A stretch of DNA of 64,000 bases from Spirometra erinaceieuropaei (GCA_902702965.1 CACRXP010000888.1:1-64000), one strand, 5' to 3'; shown: positions 11,394 through 24,115, numbered from the stretch's first letter. Program-made: numbers and translations. The notes: generated by a model not told the origin, from the sequence alone.

Positions 11394-11873
11394 TTATTGT
11401 GTCAGCTCCTCGTCTTTACCCTCACGCCTATGATGATGGGCGTTCAAAGAGAAAATGTGTGGACCCTGGATCGATAATAACATGTGACTCATGTTATTTG
11501 TGGAACCTCTCGTATGGCACCCAAAAGATGACCAGTCAGCTTACGATAACCACAAATCCCAGCCGGGTCTCGATCTATGGGCACAAAGAGACCCATTCAA
11601 GATGGACTGAAGAAGACTTTATAGCCTTTACAAAACCGCGAGTAGAAGGAAGCGATTTCCTCCTTTATGGGAACGATCACAGCTCGGATTTGGACAAAGA
11701 TGATGCCAGTGAGGATAGTAGCGAAGAAAGGGGTTTCGAAAATGTTGGTCAGTCTATTCGCGCCTTCTCCATCATGGCCCGCCAGTCATCCCTGGCCCGA
11801 GCCTCGGCCGCAATCTCAGGTGGCACCATAGGAAGGATTTCAATTAAGGCGACAACTGAGCCTGAAACTCAAA
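11394..11873 (+). CDS. Host gene exon 1 of 8 found; unknown protein, internal exon
   Basis: The frame is open over 480 bp. It is preceded by a pyrimidine-rich tract ending in CTCCAG and followed by the donor AAA|GTAAGC. A second AG twelve bases downstream would keep the same phase. The exon enters in phase 1 and leaves in phase 1. Base composition is richer in GC than the flanks. The encoded 159 residues hold a short Cys pair (TCDSCYLW), an acidic run (SSDLDKDDASEDSSEE) and a Ser/Ala/Gly-rich end (MARQSSLARASAAISGGT). I do not recognise a family. The ATG at 11,318 lies upstream of the probable acceptor, so I do not take it as the start; earlier exons are presumably needed. Confidence 0.6.
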
Positions 11874-12229
11874 GTAAGCCAACTTATCCTTAAATAAAAA
11901 GCAGTACTTCTGAAAATGCTGAATAAAATGTTTCATTGCATCATTTTTGGTCAAACCCAACCTCGAGATAAACTGCAAGAAGGCAGGCGTGCGTATTCGT
12001 TTCACGACTGTTTCCGATAAGAAGTAGACCCCAGGTCTATCCTTCACCAAGAATTCGAATTAATGCCCCCTCGAGGTGAGACCTAAGCGCGGATGCCGTA
12101 AATTTTATCATGATATTCAGGCATGCACTCAAGCACAAGAAATGGCAAAAGCAAAATTTGGCAAATTGAAACACAGATTTTTGGAGCCTCAAATTGTGTC
12201 TGAACCTTCCCCGAGTGCTCAGAAAAATA

Positions 12230-13197
12230 CAGTAGGTGTGCTAATTCATGAAATGTTTACCGAAATTGTGAAATGCGTTTTCGACTCGAAAAGGTTACTC
12301 AAGCGGGGTTGTAACATCAATCACCGTGCAGCATGATCCAATGATAATTTGGTTACTTCAGGATGCCGGCTTTTGAACGAACTTTTTACCGGTCGTCTGC
12401 AAAAATTGCACAGTAAAAAATGTCTCCTTATGCGGTATGAGTTTTTTCCCATTGATTTTCGACGCCCTTATGAATGCAAATAAATATTTTTCAGAGAACA
12501 TGCATAAAATATTAATGTTTACTCAATTACTAGGAAATTACGTCTTCTGCGAATTTATACTAAAGGGAATGCTTTAATTCGGCTTTAAAAATTCTAGAAT
12601 CATGAGATTTTCCAAGACTGCAAAATGCCCGATTATAAAACATCGTGTCTCTGCATTTGGTAATGCTGCTTGCAAAGTTTACAATGCGTTCAAACCCACT
12701 GGTGGATTTTATGAAACCCCATGGACTCCTTTTAATACCGTACAAAAAATGCATGATTTTCCGTACGCGAAAAATATGCAACTTGTAGTTTGGAAACCCT
12801 GAATGTAAGTGTAACGGCAGGTCGATTTTGGTATTACTCCGGAATTGGAAAAAGTATTTTTTAAACCAAGTTAATTTGCAGAAGACGTAATTTCCTATCA
12901 AATGAGTAAAAATTAATATTTTTATGTATGTTATCTGAAAAATATTTATTTGAATTCATGAGGGCATCGAAAATCAATGGGAAAAACTCATACCGCATAA
13001 GGAGACATTTTTTACAGTGTAGTTTTTGCGGCCGGCCGGAAAAAAGTTCGTTCAAATGCTGGCATCCTGAAATAGCCAAATTATCATTGGATAATGCTGC
13101 TCGATAACGGATATTACACCCCTACTTGAGTATCTTTTCGAGTTGAAAACGCATTTCACAATTTTGGTCAGCATTTCATGAAGTAGCGCATCTACTG
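12230..13197. mobile_element. Long-inverted-repeat MITE, copy 2
   Basis: Left end CAGTAGGTGTGC after TA (12,228-12,229); right end is the reverse complement CAGTAGATGCGC, followed by CA where TA is expected. GAAATGCGTTTTCGACT in the left arm returns as AGTTGAAAACGCATTTC in the right arm. About 968 bp, no transposase. Confidence 0.8.
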
Positions 13198-13351
13198 CAG
13201 ATTACAGGTACATTCATTTTTTGGGAGTATTAATCGTTTTTTAAGTATTTAGGGATTTTCCGTTGGGTCCAATTTATTTTATTAATGAGCTAAGCATCTA
13301 CAACAGCCAAATGTTTTTCATTCCTTTCCAAAGGGTATCTTACTCCTTCCT

Positions 13352-13470
13352 GGCGAGGCCTCGTAGTTCTAGTGGTTAAAGCGTTGAATGTACTGAAGCC
13401 GTTCCCGTACTACGTGGGTTCGAATCCCACTAAGCCGCCGAGTTTTTCACAATTGGGTCAATATGAATTT
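13352..13470 (+). repeat. tRNA-Ser-like SINE, copy a
   Basis: An A-box-like TAGTTCTAGTGG, an anticodon-arm-like TGTACTGAAGCC and a perfect B box GGTTCGAATCC (13,417-13,427) inside GTGGGTTCGAATCCCAC give a tRNA-like head. The 5' acceptor strand does not pair well, so it is unlikely to be a working tRNA gene. A conserved tail, GAGTTTTTCACA..TGGGTCAATATGAA, follows in all copies, which marks a dispersed element. Confidence 0.6.
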
Positions 13471-13659
13471 TTCGAAAATCTGCCAAAACATCTATGAATT
13501 ACGTGAGCCTGGTAATAATGTGGGGGATCCTAGGTGAATTACTTAGGAAATCCTGCTTGGGCACTCAACTTACTGTATCAGATTTGGTGGACTCCAGACG
13601 TTGCAGTAGGTTGGGCGGTTAACGTGACCCAAATATGATTAAACTCGCGTCGTTTGTTG

Positions 13660-13772
13660 GGAACTCGGAGTCCAAGTGGTTAGAGCGTTGGCTGTACTAA
13701 AGCCTCCCCTTAGCTGTCGTGGGTTCGAATCCCACCGAGGCGCCGAATGTTTCACAGATGGGCCAATATGAA
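13660..13772 (+). repeat. tRNA-Ser-like SINE, copy b
   Basis: Same layout as the copy 300 bp upstream: AAGTGGTTAGAGCGTTGG, an anticodon-like loop GTACTAA (ACT, a Ser-type anticodon), an extra-arm-length variable region, B box GGTTCGAATCC (13,722-13,732) and the shared tail with TTTCACAGATGGGCCAATATGAA. The acceptor stem is incomplete. Confidence 0.6.
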
Positions 13773-13965
13773 CTTGTTATTGGTTTTTTATTTATAATTT
13801 TTTACAGAGGTCATTTCCATTTTTATTCAATTCACGGAAAACTCATGAGAAAAAGATACATCGCGACAGCGATTGGTCGTTTTCAAGACGGATATCAGCC
13901 AAAGCAACTTAAGCGAAACCGCCATACCCGCTTGGTCTAGAGTGTTCGCTCAATCCCGGTAGGTG

Positions 13966-15047
13966 CAGTATGTGGGCTAACTCATGAAATGTCAGCAGAA
14001 ATTCCGAAATGCGTTTCCGTTTCGAAATGATTAATTGAGTAGTGTCGTATAACCAATCATCGCACAGCAAAATTCTATAATACTTCAGTTACCGTAGGAT
14101 ATCAGCTTTGGAACAAACTTCTTTTTGGCTGCATCGTAAAACATACTCCGTAAAAAATGACTACTTATATAGCACGCATTTTTATCATTGGTTTTCGCTG
14201 CCCTTAAGAATTCAATTATATTTCATATTATTCACTATATCATTATATAAATATATTATTATATATTATTATATTGCATCTATATTATTATATATTATAT
14301 GTTATTATATAATTATTTATATTCATATGTCGTTATATTATAGGCATTATTTCGCTTATTTAGTAGAAACTCGCGTCTTTTTTGAGCTTTGCACTCGAAG
14401 GAAAGGTATAATTCGGTTTTCAAAAAGTTTCTAATCAAGGGATTTTTTAAAAACGTGAAATGGCCTTTCATAAATTTCCTGTCTATGCATTTACCAACGT
14501 GGCTTATAAAGTTAACAATGTGAATCAAATCCACTGCATAATTTTATGAACCCCATATGGTATCCTCATAATACGGTAGAGAAATGTATAGTTTTCAGTA
14601 CGCGGAAATTATACGACTTGTAGTTGGGAAACCCTGAATGCAAGTGTAACGGCATGTCGGGATCAAAATTATGCAGGGATTGGAAAAGTTTTATAAAACC
14701 AAATCATACCCTTCCTTCGAGTGTAAAATTCAAAGAAGACGTAATTTTCTACTGAATAAGCAAAAGAATGAATATTTTTATGTGCTTTCCATGAAATATA
14801 ATTAAATCTTTAAGGGCATCGAATATCAATGAGAAAATGCATGATATATAAGTAGTCACTTTTACGGAGTATGTTTTTAGAAGCAACCGAAAAGAAGTTT
14901 GTTCGAAAGCCGGGGTCCTGGGGTAACTGAACTATTATAGAATTTTGCTGTACGATGATTGGTTTTACAACCCTTTAATAAATCTTTTCGAAACGAAAAT
15001 GCATTTCGGAATTTCTGTTGCAATTTCATGAGTTAGCCCATGTTCTG
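13966..15047. mobile_element. Long-inverted-repeat MITE, copy 3, with AT expansion
   Basis: Ends CAGTATGTGGGC and, reverse-complemented at the right, CAGAACATGGGC; TA follows at 15,048-15,049. Its 1,082 bp exceed the family length because the left arm carries about 110 bp of AT-rich simple repeat at 14,227-14,335. The arms share GGGCTAACTCATGAAATG / CATGAGTTAGCCC with copy 1, so copies 1 and 3 form one subfamily. Confidence 0.8.
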
Positions 15048-16844
15048 TAGTCGGATGCGTTAAGAGCCTCGATTCTGCCTTGAATTATAAAGTTTTTGTG
15101 CCTGACGGCATTAACGCATAGACCGTTGCCTCATTCATCAAAGTACTGTGCCTACTTTCCCCGACTTTTCTGTTTTGCCATATCCAATAAATTGTTCCAA
15201 CACAAAGTCGGTTACTGTTATCGCGGCAGAACCGGTAATAAGACAGACTGAAGTCACTGTTTCTGACTTAATTATTACCGTCGACAAGCCGTTCTTTGGT
15301 TTTAGACCTGAAAGACCTGGGCTTTTTCTCCCAACCTAACCAGCGACTGATTTTAACTCTACCATTTGGACCAGAGGTTCACGCTTTAGCGTGTCTATTA
15401 GAAAAGTCAAGGTCACCCAGATGGCTGCCACTTATCAGGCCTTATTTTAGAACAGGAATCGAGACCTATGGTTTGATTTCGAGCTTCACTTTTGAAGCCC
15501 GTCAGTGGCTGAATGATGTCAGGCAATCAACCGTCCAATGTTAAAGTACGTCATAAGCAGGCATTCCAATGGACTGGCCATTTCCGGTTCATATTGGCTC
15601 AGGTCGGCATCCGTGGGATCGGAAATATTCAAAGTCGCGGGCGACTGATGTTCGCTGACTTGTTTTGATTAAGGAACGCGAATGAGAATTTCTATTTTGC
15701 CTTGGAGCTACGGGCTCTCAGACCACGTAGATGGTTGCAAAGCGTCAGCAACTAATAAACAAGAGATGCTGCAAAAAAACAAACGACACTAAAATGGTCA
15801 CTTCTGACTTGCCTGGATTACATTAGAAGTTTTTTGCCTTGTCTTGTCTCCCGAATTGGAATAAACTCTCAATGACACGCGTGCTTTGCCGATCTTCTGA
15901 CGTTTTACGATACAAACTGCAAGGGGTTTTGCTCCTTAGTGTGTATAACAGAGGTACTTATTTCGGTTCTGGTACATCGTCAGTTGTTTTTAACTTAAAT
16001 TTTATGATTCTGTCTGACAGTAATCAACAACTTGTCAAAGGGCCGCAATAAGGTAGTTCGTTCGTTCGTCCCAAGCGAAGAGAATCACGATCGTCCCGGA
16101 GAGGACATATTAATTATTTGCGAAAGAATTTTTTTAAAAATAAACAAGCGTTCTCTGCGTCTATTTCAGTTTCTATTCCCACGCTCTTCCCGTTAAAGTG
16201 ACATAACATAGTCAGGACCATTGGATGTAGGTGTGAGCTCAGTGTCCGATAGAGTCGAACAATCCGTATTTACGCATCCTACACGAGTCGGTCACAAGTC
16301 GACAAAGCTCAGTATTCAACGAAGAAATGTCCCCGGATTTATCGGCATGAGAATGTCATGGAGGTCGTGTTGAAAATGACCCAATTTAATGTTTCCTTCA
16401 TTTCATAATTAGACGGAATGAGTGTTGTTACAATTCTCGGCGCGTCATTATAGTTTTAAAGCACGTTTGGTTACTTGACGTGAGGAAAACTAGACGCTGG
16501 ATCCGTGTTGGATCCCCGTACTCCGCGTAATACCAGTGGCAAGTCCGAGTTAAGCCGAGAGGGACTGAGGGTGGAAGTAATAACTGTCATGCCCAGAACT
16601 TTAGTCTAACCTTTGTACAGCAATAGGTGAGGACTCGATGAGATTCAGCGCAGCCTGACTAATGCGTGCCGCATGAGCTATTATGGGTCTCTCTGGGCCA
16701 ACACACGGCGGCACAACTTATACGCACACACGTATAAAAGCCAGGCCATCAATAATGACAGTGTGCCAGCTAGTAAGAGTAGATTAGAATATCTGTTAGC
16801 CACTTAAACGTCATCGTTGTTGGTCACGTCAATCCTAAATTATA

Positions 16845-17824
16845 CAGTAAGTGACCGATCTCCTGAAATGTTGACTGGAATTCTAAAATGCGCTTTCGAT
16901 TAGGAAGGATTACTTGGGCGCGGTTGTAATACTGATTATCTTGCGGCGTAATCCTATAGTATTTCGGACTCGGCAGGATGTCAGCTTTTGAATATAATGC
17001 TTTTCAATCTCCTGCAGAAACCGTACTCGGTAAAAAATGATCACGTAAGTAGCATGCATTTTTCCCTTTGATTGTCGATGGTCTTGCAAATTCAAATATA
17101 TCTTATGGAAACCATAAACAAATATCTGCTTTCTTTCAGTCGTTCACTCACGTCATCTTTATATGTTTCACTCGAAGGAGGAGTATAATTATGTTTTAAA
17201 AGATTTTCAAATTGTTGAATAATTTGAAGCCTTAGCGCTTGGAGCATTTGCGTTTTCTGATTTCCGTCTTCAAGGTGCATGCGTTCCTCGTAAAGAAAAC
17301 CACATATTTTTCTATGCCTTTAAAAGGATATCATACATAATCCATAAAATTTTGCAATGAATGCGGACTATGTTGCACATTTCATGAGGAGCTGTGGTAA
17401 ACGGCCAGATACAATGCTATGTGAATGGACATTGCGCGGTCTAAACAAATCTCATAATCAGAAACTTGTTTAAAACCTAATTATACTCCTTCTTCGAGTG
17501 AAACATATGAGTATGACGTGCTAAACCGACAGAAATAAAGCATATATTTGTTTATGGTTTCCATAAGATACATTTAAATTTGCAAGACCATCGAAAATCA
17601 ATGGGAAAAATGCCTGCTAAATAAATGATCATTTTTAACCGAGTATGGATTCTGCAGAAGATTGAAAAGCAGAATACTCAAAAGCTGACAGCCTGCCGAG
17701 TCCGAAATACTATAGGATTAGGCCGCAAGATAATCAGTATTACAACCGCGCCTAAGCAATCCTTCCCAATCGAAAGCGCATTTTAGAATTTCAGTCAACA
17801 TTTCAGGAGATCGGTCACTCACCG
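16845..17824. mobile_element. Long-inverted-repeat MITE, copy 4
   Basis: TA on both sides (16,843-16,844 and 17,825-17,826). The ends CAGTAAGTGACCGATCTCC and its partner at the right begin arms of several hundred base pairs, including GCGCTTTCGATTAGGAAGG returning as CCTTCCCAATCGAAAGCGC. About 980 bp, non-coding. It belongs to a second subfamily with GTGACCGATCTC near its ends. Confidence 0.8.
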
Positions 17825-18527
17825 TAAGTCCCGAGTTTCTTATTTGGTTCAATGACTTTGAAGCTCACCGAGATCAAGTGCGCTGTATTTTGGAGCTACT
17901 GAACTATCCGTCCTCGATAACAGAAAGCACATATCATTTTGAAGGAGCGCTTACTGGAGATAACCCATTCCAGCGCGGCCTGGACTCTGTGTCATCATGA
18001 AGTAAGCGTTCTCGTCTCACCTGCCTTTCTCCATGTGTCCTTCGGCATTCGGGCCAGTTTTGGAAAAGTTTACTACAGACGCTAACAGGCTGAAAATTAA
18101 TGGGAAACAATATGTTTGTCCTCTGTCATGAAAGAGAAATGAGGATCTCGGGAAATATTACCGATACAAACTAGAGCGTTCAATGCGCAGCGAGGCTCTG
18201 ACAGTCGCCCCGGCCGACCACAGATGGAGCTTCATGATCGACGGAGGGAGAGTGGTCGTCGTCGCAACAACCACCTCGGTCTTCTGTCTCGCCGCGTTCC
18301 AATTTTTGACATTCTATCGGTAAAATTCCCGACAGCAACAAGTTGTGTAACTTTGAAGGGTCAGGAAGCAGCCCCTTCTTTTCAGGTCGCCAAGTACCTA
18401 AAAATTGTACAATTAGACACCAGTTTTATTTCAACCAGAGTATTTGTTGCGTTCTCTCTATTTTCTTTTCATTTCTCTTTCTGGCTCCACTTGGCTCCTC
18501 CTTTTAAGTTGCTATTTCTTTCCGTAG

Positions 18528-18622
18528 TAATGAGACCTGCGAGTGGATCCTTCAACCCAGCCGGACGTTCCACTGTTATTCTCGGTCCAAACGACTACGT
18601 CAATCCAAACATGGGGTCTGAT
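18528..18622 (+). CDS. Host gene exon 2; short internal exon
   Basis: A tract GCTATTTCTTTCCGTAG precedes it and the near-perfect donor GAT|GTAAGT follows. Entry is in phase 1, matching the exit of the 11.4-kb exon; exit is phase 0. The 31 residues after the split codon read MRPASGSFNPAGRSTVIL then GPNDYVNPNMGSD, Pro/Gly/Asn-rich and probably unstructured linker. The frame stays open into the upstream intron, which gave a longer but probably spurious ORF. Family unknown. Confidence 0.55.
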
Positions 18623-18916
18623 GTAAGTTTTACTCAGTCTTTTACGTTTCCACACTAGGCACCAGCTACCTACTGAAGCATGTTTGAAGTCTAGAGAGGA
18701 TCTACAAAAGTGCTCATAGCGCAGATAAGTAGGATGCATGGGGTCCATTTAAAATGACGCACGCATCTGACAACTGCACGCGGCAGAATGCCGATCCAAA
18801 GTTATGGAGCAGCGTACTCAGTCGTTGATGCTCACACAGTTTTTCGCAAAGCCCAGAAGAAAATTGTTATAGTCCGGAAATAAATCGAGGCGAAATCTCT
18901 TTAATGCGACTAACTA

Positions 18917-19849
18917 CAATGCGTGACCAATCTCATAAAATGTTGGCAAAAATTCTGGAATGCGTTTCCGATTAGGAAGGATTACTTACGTGGGGTTGTT
19001 TTACTGATTATCATGCAGCATAATCCTATAACATTTCAAAATCGCCAGGATTCCGGCTTTTGAATGGCCTTCTTGCTGACCTCCTGCAAAAACCTTATTT
19101 GTTATAAAATGACTACTTAAGTAGCATTCATTTTTACTATCCATTTTCGATGGACTTATAAATTCAAATATATTTTATAGAGAACATGCACAAAAACATG
19201 CTTTCTTTTGCTCATGTGGTAGGAACTCGTATTGTCTTCATATGTTATACCCGAAGAAAGTGTATACTTAAGTTTTAAAATGTTTCTAATCATGAAATTT
19301 TTAAGAGCGTGCGATGCCCATGAATACAAGATGGCACATGTCCGTTTACTAATGCTTCTCGAAAAATGTACAACACAGTCCGGATCCATTGCAAAATTTC
19401 ATGAACTCCATGTGGTATCTTCTTAAAGGCATAGAGGAATATATAATTTTCCTTGCGCGGAAAGCATGCACCAAGTAGACTGCAACTGCTAAACGATGAA
19501 GCAATCGCAGATCAGACTGGAAATTATTCGGGAATTGGGAAACTTTTTTAAAACCGAAATATACACTTTCTTCGGGCATAACATATATAGACAATATGAG
19601 TTCTTACCAAATGAGCAAAGAAAGCACATTTTGTGCATGGTCTCTATAAAATATATTTGAATTTACAAGTCCATCGAAATCGATAGTAAAAATGAATGCT
19701 ACTTAAGTAGTCCTTTTATACCGAGTGTGGTTTTTGCAGGAGGTTAAAAAAGTGCATTCAAAAGCCGACATCCCATTTAAGTAATCCTTCCTAATCGGAA
19801 ACGCATTCCAAAATTTTGGCCAACATTTCGTGAGATCGGTCACGCACTG
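18917..19849. mobile_element. Long-inverted-repeat MITE, copy 5
   Basis: TA at 18,915-18,916 and 19,850-19,851. The right end, reverse-complemented, reads CAGTGCGTGACCGATCTC, the least changed terminus in the window. The left reads CAATGCGTGACCAATCTC. The right arm lacks part of its inner sequence, so the element is shorter (933 bp). Confidence 0.8.
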
Positions 19850-20604
19850 TAGCCTTGTGAGCCAGAAACAGACGAAAATCTGGATTCTTACAGTCCTGGT
19901 AGAGCGGGAGCAGCAGAGGTATCCGGGTGTTTAGATGCCACCACCGAGTGGAATTCTACCGACAGTGCGAAATGACAAATACTGCCTATTTTTGAAAATG
20001 CTTGATGAGTGATTAATGATTTGTTCTGCATATGTTGGAAGGTTTCATTTGGTCCTCCCTCCTTTCGTCACTGACATTTGCCAGTACCAGACTGCTATGA
20101 GTCGTCCTGGAAGTAATGATATCCGGACTTCTAGTCTAATACTTTCTGTCTGATACAGGCTATGATGTGTAGTTTGACCTTCTTAAAGAGGTTGATATGT
20201 CGACTGAGGGATTCTGCATTCAAAACATAGGCCTTCAAGTTGAACTGCTCAGCTTCTGTGCTGTCCTGGCCAATTTGCAGTAGCAGTAGTCAGGTTTCCA
20301 TCCTTCATTTGGTTTCTCTGTGTCGCTGTGATCACTTTAGCTGCAGATTGACGCTCTGATAAGTACGGATTTTTCTCGATAGGACAAGAAATTTTGAGTC
20401 GCGGCTTTGGATCTAACCACGTCAGAGCACGTCTGAGCAGTCCTCCGACAGCCCAAGTAGACCAAAATTACCTAAATTTCATAAAATAATGAATTTGTTT
20501 CAAAGGTCACATCCGGGTCCTCAAATTCGCCGGAACTTAAGGATTAACTGATGCCAGCGTACGATGTGCGGTGCAAGTTAATAGGCCAAGTATCTAAACT
20601 GTTA

Positions 20605-20825
20605 TGGTAGATGGTTGCTCACCGATCAGATTACGGAGCGTGCTCGGTCCGTTGTGCCATGGGGCTCAAACTAGAGCTCTCGCAGGCAGTTGCAGAGCGA
20701 CTTGTAATATGGGTAGATAAGATGGTACGAAAAAAGACAAGGGGGACCAGAATGGCAATTTCCGGTTCGTTAGTCGTCATCAACCAGTCATACCCAACTC
20801 CAGGTGTGGAGCGCCTGACATTCAG
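20605..20825 (-). repeat. tRNA-Arg-like SINE, partial
   Basis: On the minus strand the family core (GGTATGACTGGTTGATGACG, then CCATTCTGGTCCCCCTTGTC) is followed by the tail that contains GAGAGCTCTAGTTTGAGCCC and the ending GATCGGTGAGCAACC. The tRNA-like head is lost or very diverged. ORFs on both strands here (116 and 76 residues) are repeat-derived. Confidence 0.6.
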
Positions 20826-21689
20826 ATGCTTTATAAAGTCGCTTGTTTTCTTGGGCGACATCTGTAGATCTGTTAGTCAATCAAGCGTCAGCAACACAGA
20901 ACTGGTGTTGACTGTGTGGGACCCTGTATACCGACAACAGATGAATATATCGATTTGCTGAATTCTCTGCAGAGGCCTAGACTTATCTTGTTTATGGCAT
21001 GGGTAATTAATATGGCGGCTACGAAGTTGAACTCACGACCCGCTTCGAAAGTGTGGGCAGCCATTTGTGGTAAATCGTCGTACCGTCGTATGGTCGCGCA
21101 TTAGGACTTAATAAGTCCTTGATTTTCATGAACCTACTGTCCATGGAAACTTTGAGCGGTTGCTCCGCTGAGCCGGACGAAATAATTGCGATTGTGGTGG
21201 ATAAGCCGCAGCAAACAGTCTTACTATAATATCCCTCTATGTAATTTTTAATTAACATCTTTGCATATGGCCTGCTGAGTCATCCCACGAAGTAATATCT
21301 AGATTATTTCGATGACCTTTAAGTGTGTTGTGGCCTTCTACACACTGAGTATGACGCCTTGCCTCAAAATTTGGAAGTGTCGTCCAGGGCTGAGAACCAC
21401 AAAATGTACCAGCTCATCACTCAATCAGATTGTGCTTATTCGGTAGCTGGAAATAAACGGCGCTGAGTGCGTAGAATAACGAAAAGTAGTTTGCATAACT
21501 GATTCCTATTGAACGCAGCTGACCACTAGGCGGAGTTCCTGATTTTTCGGCCTGATATCTGGGACCCTGAGTCAATCGACCCAATGACCTTAGCACAATA
21601 GCGGAGAAATATGGGCCTTCTGTAGAAGTTGCTAGCTTAGCAGCCACGACCGACGTTTAAGCCGGTATGTATAGGGATAATGAGCCCCT

Positions 21690-24115
21690 TTGTTAAAAAA
21701 GTGCATGACGCGTGGACGTGACAGTATTTGCGTTGACAACGTTCTGAGATATAACTTTTTAGAAAAAATTCCAACCTTAATCATAGGAGACTCCAATGCA
21801 CCTCTTACTGCCCACGCATCTGGTCCAAACCATACATTCGACCGACGTTTATTGGACATGACGCTCAGGCTATTTCTCACTCAGCACGTCTCGTTTCCGA
21901 CGAGGGTGCACGAAGGGAAACAGTCAAATTGTCAAAATCTGGTCCTTAGGAAGTCGCTAAACAGCATTGATGAGGTGCAATATCTTCCTCCCCTAGGTCG
22001 AAGTGACACCCTTGTACTGTTGTGGGGGTACTCCATCATTTCTGTGCCCAAACAAGCCAACAGAGCTAGAAGGAACATTTGGCGCGGCGACTTTGTCGAA
22101 ATGAAAGCTGAATTAAACACCATAAACTGGGAATCAGTTTTTTCCGGTGACAAAATCAAGAATTGTGACTGTCCTAGTGAGTGAGTTCATCTCAGAGACC
22201 TCTGTCCTATTTCACGGAAGAACCTGAACAGCAGACCCACATGGTTAACACAAACTTTACAAAAAGAAGTGAATAAAAAACAGAGGTTATGGAGAAAATT
22301 CCACTTGAATAGGAGCTCTGTGTCGATGAAGGCATACAAGGCACAGAGGAACCTAGTTAAAAAAACTTTTCGTCGGGACGCGGCGCAATTTCGAGGAAGA
22401 CCTACTAAATCGGGCCGCAGGAAATTCGAAATTATTCTATGGTTATCTAAGAAGAAGCAAGCAAAACAGAGACCCGATCCCATTACTGAAAGCTAATGAA
22501 GACTTAGAGTCCAGTGAAAACGGAGAAATGACAGAGTACGTTTCACAATTTTTTAAGTTTATCTTTACGAAGGAAAGGGCATTTAATACTCCCGACTGCG
22601 ACACTGGACGGGCCAACGATTCAGGCCGAAGCTATTGTTCGCAGAGAACTATTGGAGCTGAATGAGTCTAAATCGCCTGGGCCGGATGACATACAGTCCA
22701 AATTGCTGAAGGAGCTTGCTGGAGAACTATTTAAGCCGCAGTCCATGCTCTTCCAAGCTTCGTTCGAAGCAGGCTATTTGCCCGCCGATCGGAAATCTGC
22801 ACGGAACACGCCATCTTATAAAGGCGGCAGCAAGGTCTTAGCAAACGACCACAGACCAATCAGCCTTACGTCAGCTTGCAGCAAAATTATGAAAAAATAA
22901 TTAGGCGAAAATAATGTGTTTCCTAGAACAGCATAATCTGCTATGCGATGCCCAGCACGGATTCCGTAGTGATAGATCATGCGTGACAAATCTATTTTAT
23001 TGTTTAGAACGCTGGACCCGGGCAGTTAACGGCGGCAATACAGTGCGCGCAGTCTATGTCGACTTTAAAAAAGCATTCGATAGTGTACCACATCAGCGTT
23101 TCCTGTACAAATTAAGCCAAAGAGACATTAGAGGTAATCTCCTAAGGTGGATCCAAAGCTTCTCCATCGGTCGCTCTCAAATCGTCCACGTCGGTGACAG
23201 GCAGTCAGCGGAGGTAGCGGTTGAAGGCAGTGCTCCTCAGGGATTCGTTCTTGGCCCTACCCTGTTCATTATAGACGTCAACGACTGCTTCAGTGAATTG
23301 AATTGTGATGTCGCCATGTTTGCTGGTGATTTTAAGCTTTGGAGCGTCATCCTAACTGAATTTGATGAAGAGCGCTTGCAGGCAAACCTGAACCGGCGCG
23401 AGGAATGATCACAGAACTGGCTTTTGCAGTTTAATGTGACTAAGTGCAACATTCCGCGAGTCGATAGGACCCGATCTCCGAGCCGCAGGGTTTACCACCT
23501 CAATGAAATACCGTTTCAGGAGGTAGACGCCCAGAAAGACTAGGTTGTGTGGGTTACAGCTTCACTTAAACCGTCACTCCACGGCTCTAAGGTAGCCAAT
23601 TCCGCGATGTCAGTCCTTTACCTTGTCAAGCGGGCTTTCTCTACCTTAGATAAGGACTGTTTCGCTAAAGTCCTACGGACATTTGTGCGGCCACAACTAG
23701 AGTTCGCTATTCAGGCGTGGAAACCTTGGTCCTCAAAAGATCTCAGCTTCCTTGAGAAAGTTCAAAGGCGGGCAACCAAACTCGTTAGTGGACAGGGTTC
23801 ACTACCCTAAGAAACATAATCATCCAGTCTCTGTCTTCTTCCTCTGAGTTACAAACAACTAAGAGGGGACCTGATACAAACATTCTGCATCATACACGAT
23901 CAGGACTGCTGTCTTTTACCTGCTAACTTCATTGAGTTAGCAACCAAAACGAACCTCCGAGGTGACCCATTCAAACTACGTGTGACTGGCGCCATGCTGG
24001 ACATTCGAAAGTCCTTTTTTCCAAACAGAGTGATCGAGGCTTGGAATGCTCTGCCAGCGGATGTCGTCATGTCCGTTGAGGCTTTTAAGCGCAAGTTGGA
24101 CCAGTGTACCACTTA
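21690..24115 (+). pseudogene. CR1/Jockey-like LINE, endonuclease part and reverse transcriptase
   Basis: Plus-strand fragments in several frames follow one polyprotein. An endonuclease remnant carries LIIGDSNAP (GDFN expected) and PPLGRSDTLVLLWGYS (SDH block). A linker follows, then RT with LNESKSPGPDDIQSKLLKEL, NLLCDAQHGFRSDRSC, VDFKKAFDSVPHQ (catalytic Asp near 23,060), GSAPQGFVLGPTLF and MFAGDFKLW (23,316-23,339). In the last block FADD has become FAGD, losing a catalytic Asp. The end matches the C-terminal region with FVRPQLEFAIQAWKPW and the closing VIEAWNALPADVV at about 24,070. It is truncated at the 5' end and carries several frameshifts. Not part of the host gene, although in the same direction. 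Confidence 0.8.

Larger units (their letters stand above)
11874..18527 (+). other. Proposed intron 1, filled with MITEs and tRNA-like SINEs
   Basis: Starts GTAAGC and ends in a pyrimidine tract with CCGTAG. It holds three inverted-repeat MITEs (12,230-13,197; 13,966-15,047; 16,845-17,824) and two tRNA-Ser-like repeats (13,352-13,470; 13,660-13,772). The stretch 15,048-16,844 and the stretch 17,825-18,527 show no gene I can support. A TATA-like GTATAAAAG near 16,732 has no evident transcript attached. Confidence 0.5.

Noticed and set aside
13352..13772. Two functional tRNA-Ser genes
   Set aside because: B boxes are perfect, but the acceptor stems do not pair and a shared non-tRNA tail follows, so they are SINE-like copies.
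18224..18527. N-terminal two-thirds of a 144-residue ORF
   Set aside because: It lies upstream of a clear acceptor; only the part from 18,528 to 18,622 looks coding.
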